From the NCBI GenBank assembly GCA_030756895.1, contig JAVBIX010000047.1, positions 1 to 40,693 of the forward strand: a stretch of 40,693 nt of DNA, written 5' to 3'. The position numbers were made by a program, and so were the translations under genes. Positions 39,274 through 40,693 of the stretch are shown one piece after another. Position 1 is the stretch's first letter, and every line of letters begins with the position of its first letter. Below the pieces are notes generated by a model, which saw only the letters and a program-made list of their open reading frames with translations, was not told where the DNA came from and did not search any database. Origin of the DNA: Synechococcus sp. SP2 MAG (GTDB lineage Bacteria > Cyanobacteriota > Cyanobacteriia > PCC-6307 > Cyanobiaceae).

Positions 39274-40110
39274 GTGCCTTGGTGGGACATACCAATCTTG
39301 ATAAGCCTCGGACTCCTAGCGGGAAGTTTGGCTGGATTGTTGGGAATCGGCGGCGGTCTGATTTTCGCACCGGTTCTGCTCTGGCTCAACCTGCCACCTC
39401 ATCAGGCGCTCGCCACTAGCAGCTTTGCGATTGTCCCGACCGCCTTAGCTGGGACAATCGTGCACCTACAAAGTGGGAGCCTGCCAACACGATCCGCTTT
39501 AGCCATTGGCTTAGCAGGCTTCGGATCAGCATTGATATTTGGAGGACTCGGCGGCCTTGTCGCTGGATGGATGCTGTTAGCCATGCAGACAGCGGTGTAT
39601 GTGTTGTTGGCTTTTTCCATCAAAGAGCCACCAAAAGCTGAGAGAAGTGAAGATGAAGTCGAAGATGCAGAAACAGTCGAAGAAGCAGAAATAGAGCAAG
39701 AGAGAGAGGAGCCACTCTGCCCAGAACCAGAAGAAACATCCGCACCCCTGCTGGCTGGAGTGGGCTGCATCGCGGGCTGGACTGCGGGCATGCTTGGCCT
39801 TGGTGGCGGACTCGTGCTCGTACCACTGATGAGCGGGCCTTTTGCGGTCCCTATCCATCAGGCCATTCGCCTAAGCACAGTGGCAGTGCTTTGCTCAGCC
39901 AGTGCAGCGTCACTCCAATTTCTGCACGAAGGACGAGGGATTCCCTGGATGGGGCTCACGCTGGGCTGCGTTGCAGCCTTAGCCGCCCAATGGACAGCGA
40001 GACGCCTCGATCTTTTTGATTCATCTGTGTTGGTGCGATGCCTGCGAGGACTAGCCATTGTCTTAGCCATCGACAGCAGCCGCCGCGCCATTCAACTCAT
40101 ACTGAATTGA
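39274..40110 (+). CDS. TauE/SafE-family sulfite exporter-like permease
   Basis: 278 residues from a GTG. Two homologous halves each carry the family core: GSLAGLLGIGGGLIFAPVLL with HQALATSSFAIVPTALAG, and TAGMLGLGGGLVLVPLMSGP with HQAIRLSTVAVLCSASAAS. Between them is an unusually long acidic loop (about residues 115-155, Glu-rich) facing the cytoplasm. TauE/SafE proteins export sulfite or organosulfonates, or import other anions. The substrate here is unknown. Confidence 0.85.
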   Translation: MPWWDIPILISLGLLAGSLAGLLGIGGGLIFAPVLLWLNLPPHQALATSSFAIVPTALAGTIVHLQSGSLPTRSALAIGLAGFGSALIFGGLGGLVAGWMLLAMQTAVYVLLAFSIKEPPKAERSEDEVEDAETVEEAEIEQEREEPLCPEPEETSAPLLAGVGCIAGWTAGMLGLGGGLVLVPLMSGPFAVPIHQAIRLSTVAVLCSASAASLQFLHEGRGIPWMGLTLGCVAALAAQWTARRLDLFDSSVLVRCLRGLAIVLAIDSSRRAIQLILN

Positions 40111-40299
40111 TCTAATTGATCATCATTGCAACCATAAGAATAGACTAAAAACTCTTTTCAACGAATAGGAGGCAATCTCAAAAGACGACTCATTCATCCA
40201 ACAAACATATTCCTTCATTGATAATTAATAAATCTTTCAGGCAACTCTAAGGCCAGAAAAACTTAATTCAGTACGATTATTAGCAATACACTTAAGCAA

Positions 40300-40473
40300 A
40301 TGACAAGTGCCATCAAGGGCTTCCACTATGGTCAGTCCAAAAACAATAAACTGCAGCAGCTCGTAACCAAGACAATTGTCATAGGAGTAGTTACACCAGT
40401 GCTAGCAGCAGTTTCTCTTAGCCAAAAGCTATCCTCATCTCCTACAGATACAACAAAATTTAAACTCTGGTGA
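40300..40473 (+). CDS. Small membrane protein, 57 residues
   Basis: From an ATG at 40300: a basic/polar N-terminus (MTSAIKGFHYGQSKNNKLQQ), then one hydrophobic stretch (TIVIGVVTPVLAAVSLS) and a Ser/Thr/Lys tail. It could be a single membrane helix or a late signal anchor. Family not recognised. Confidence 0.45.
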   Translation: MTSAIKGFHYGQSKNNKLQQLVTKTIVIGVVTPVLAAVSLSQKLSSSPTDTTKFKLW

Positions 40474-40554
40474 GCCAACATACTGGAGACCGAGGGGTCA
40501 TATTGCAAATTGCTTGCAAAGAAGAGAGAATGAGTCTGCTGCGAACAACTTCAG

Positions 40555-40693
40555 ATGAGCAACGATTCAGAAAAAGGCAAAGACTATTGGATCGACGAAA
40601 TTGCCTTCCTGGAAGCGCGACTGAATGGAAGCCAGGGCGATATCGATGCGGACGATCGATCAGCCTGCGAGGATGCTCTAAAGATGGCAAAAG
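40555..40693 (+). CDS. Partial small acidic protein, cut by the window edge
   Basis: An ATG at 40555 opens MSNDSEKGKDYWIDEIAFLE, then ARLNGSQGDIDADDRSACED and continues to the last base without a stop. Only the first 46 codons are visible. They are acidic, without a signal peptide. The frame has protein-like codon use, but no family can be named from this part. Confidence 0.5.
   Translation, partial: MSNDSEKGKDYWIDEIAFLEARLNGSQGDIDADDRSACEDALKMAK

Overview
The window looks like a piece of a marine picocyanobacterial chromosome, most likely Synechococcus. Supporting genes are an orange carotenoid protein with its ketolase and fluorescence recovery protein, cytochrome c6, a cyAbrB regulator, a Nif11-like peptide, a DUF3721 protein, a DUF2973 protein and a thylakoid-associated protein. 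Many very small proteins of the kind annotated only in Synechococcus/Prochlorococcus are also present. I see no tRNA, rRNA, insertion sequence, CRISPR array or prophage.

Region 1 (about 1-2,900) holds small secreted or membrane proteins of unknown function.

Region 2 (about 2,570-13,930, nearly all minus strand) is a metal-homeostasis block. Read in the direction of transcription, it starts with DUF2256 and an Mn-type ABC transporter (mntC-mntA-mntB). A DUF3721 protein follows, then a cobalamin riboswitch controlling a HupE/UreJ-type transporter. Next come cytochrome c6, a CxC permease with its TIGR03943/DUF1980 partner, a large anchored protein and the zinc transporter znuC-znuB-znuA. The block ends with an outer-membrane-like protein carrying a histidine-rich repeat and a small 2TM protein. 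A Zur/Fur-like palindrome sits just upstream of znuA. The two metal-binding proteins differ at a key ligand (His in ZnuA, Glu in MntC), which supports one Zn and one Mn system.

Region 3 (about 14,000-22,600) is a mixed stretch. It has tiny membrane proteins, DUF924 joined to a zinc ribbon, a GT2 glycosyltransferase, Cu/Zn superoxide dismutase translationally coupled to an alpha/beta hydrolase, DUF2973, an ICMT-like methyltransferase and a YccF protein.

Region 4 (about 22,700-31,050) is AT-rich and sparse. It contains cyAbrB, a DUF427 protein, a Nif11-like peptide and many proteins under 75 residues. Some of these resemble each other, and there are two orphan terminators that may mark small RNAs.

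Region 5 (about 31,150-36,700) carries a GH57 glycoside hydrolase, a thylakoid-associated protein, a DCC-family protein, an SPFH/prohibitin-like protein and a short-chain dehydrogenase.

Region 6 (36,775-38,822) is the photoprotection operon ocp-crtW-frp. It encodes the light sensor/quencher, the ketolase that can make its ketocarotenoid, and the protein that resets it. The window ends with a TauE/SafE exporter and a gene cut by the right edge.
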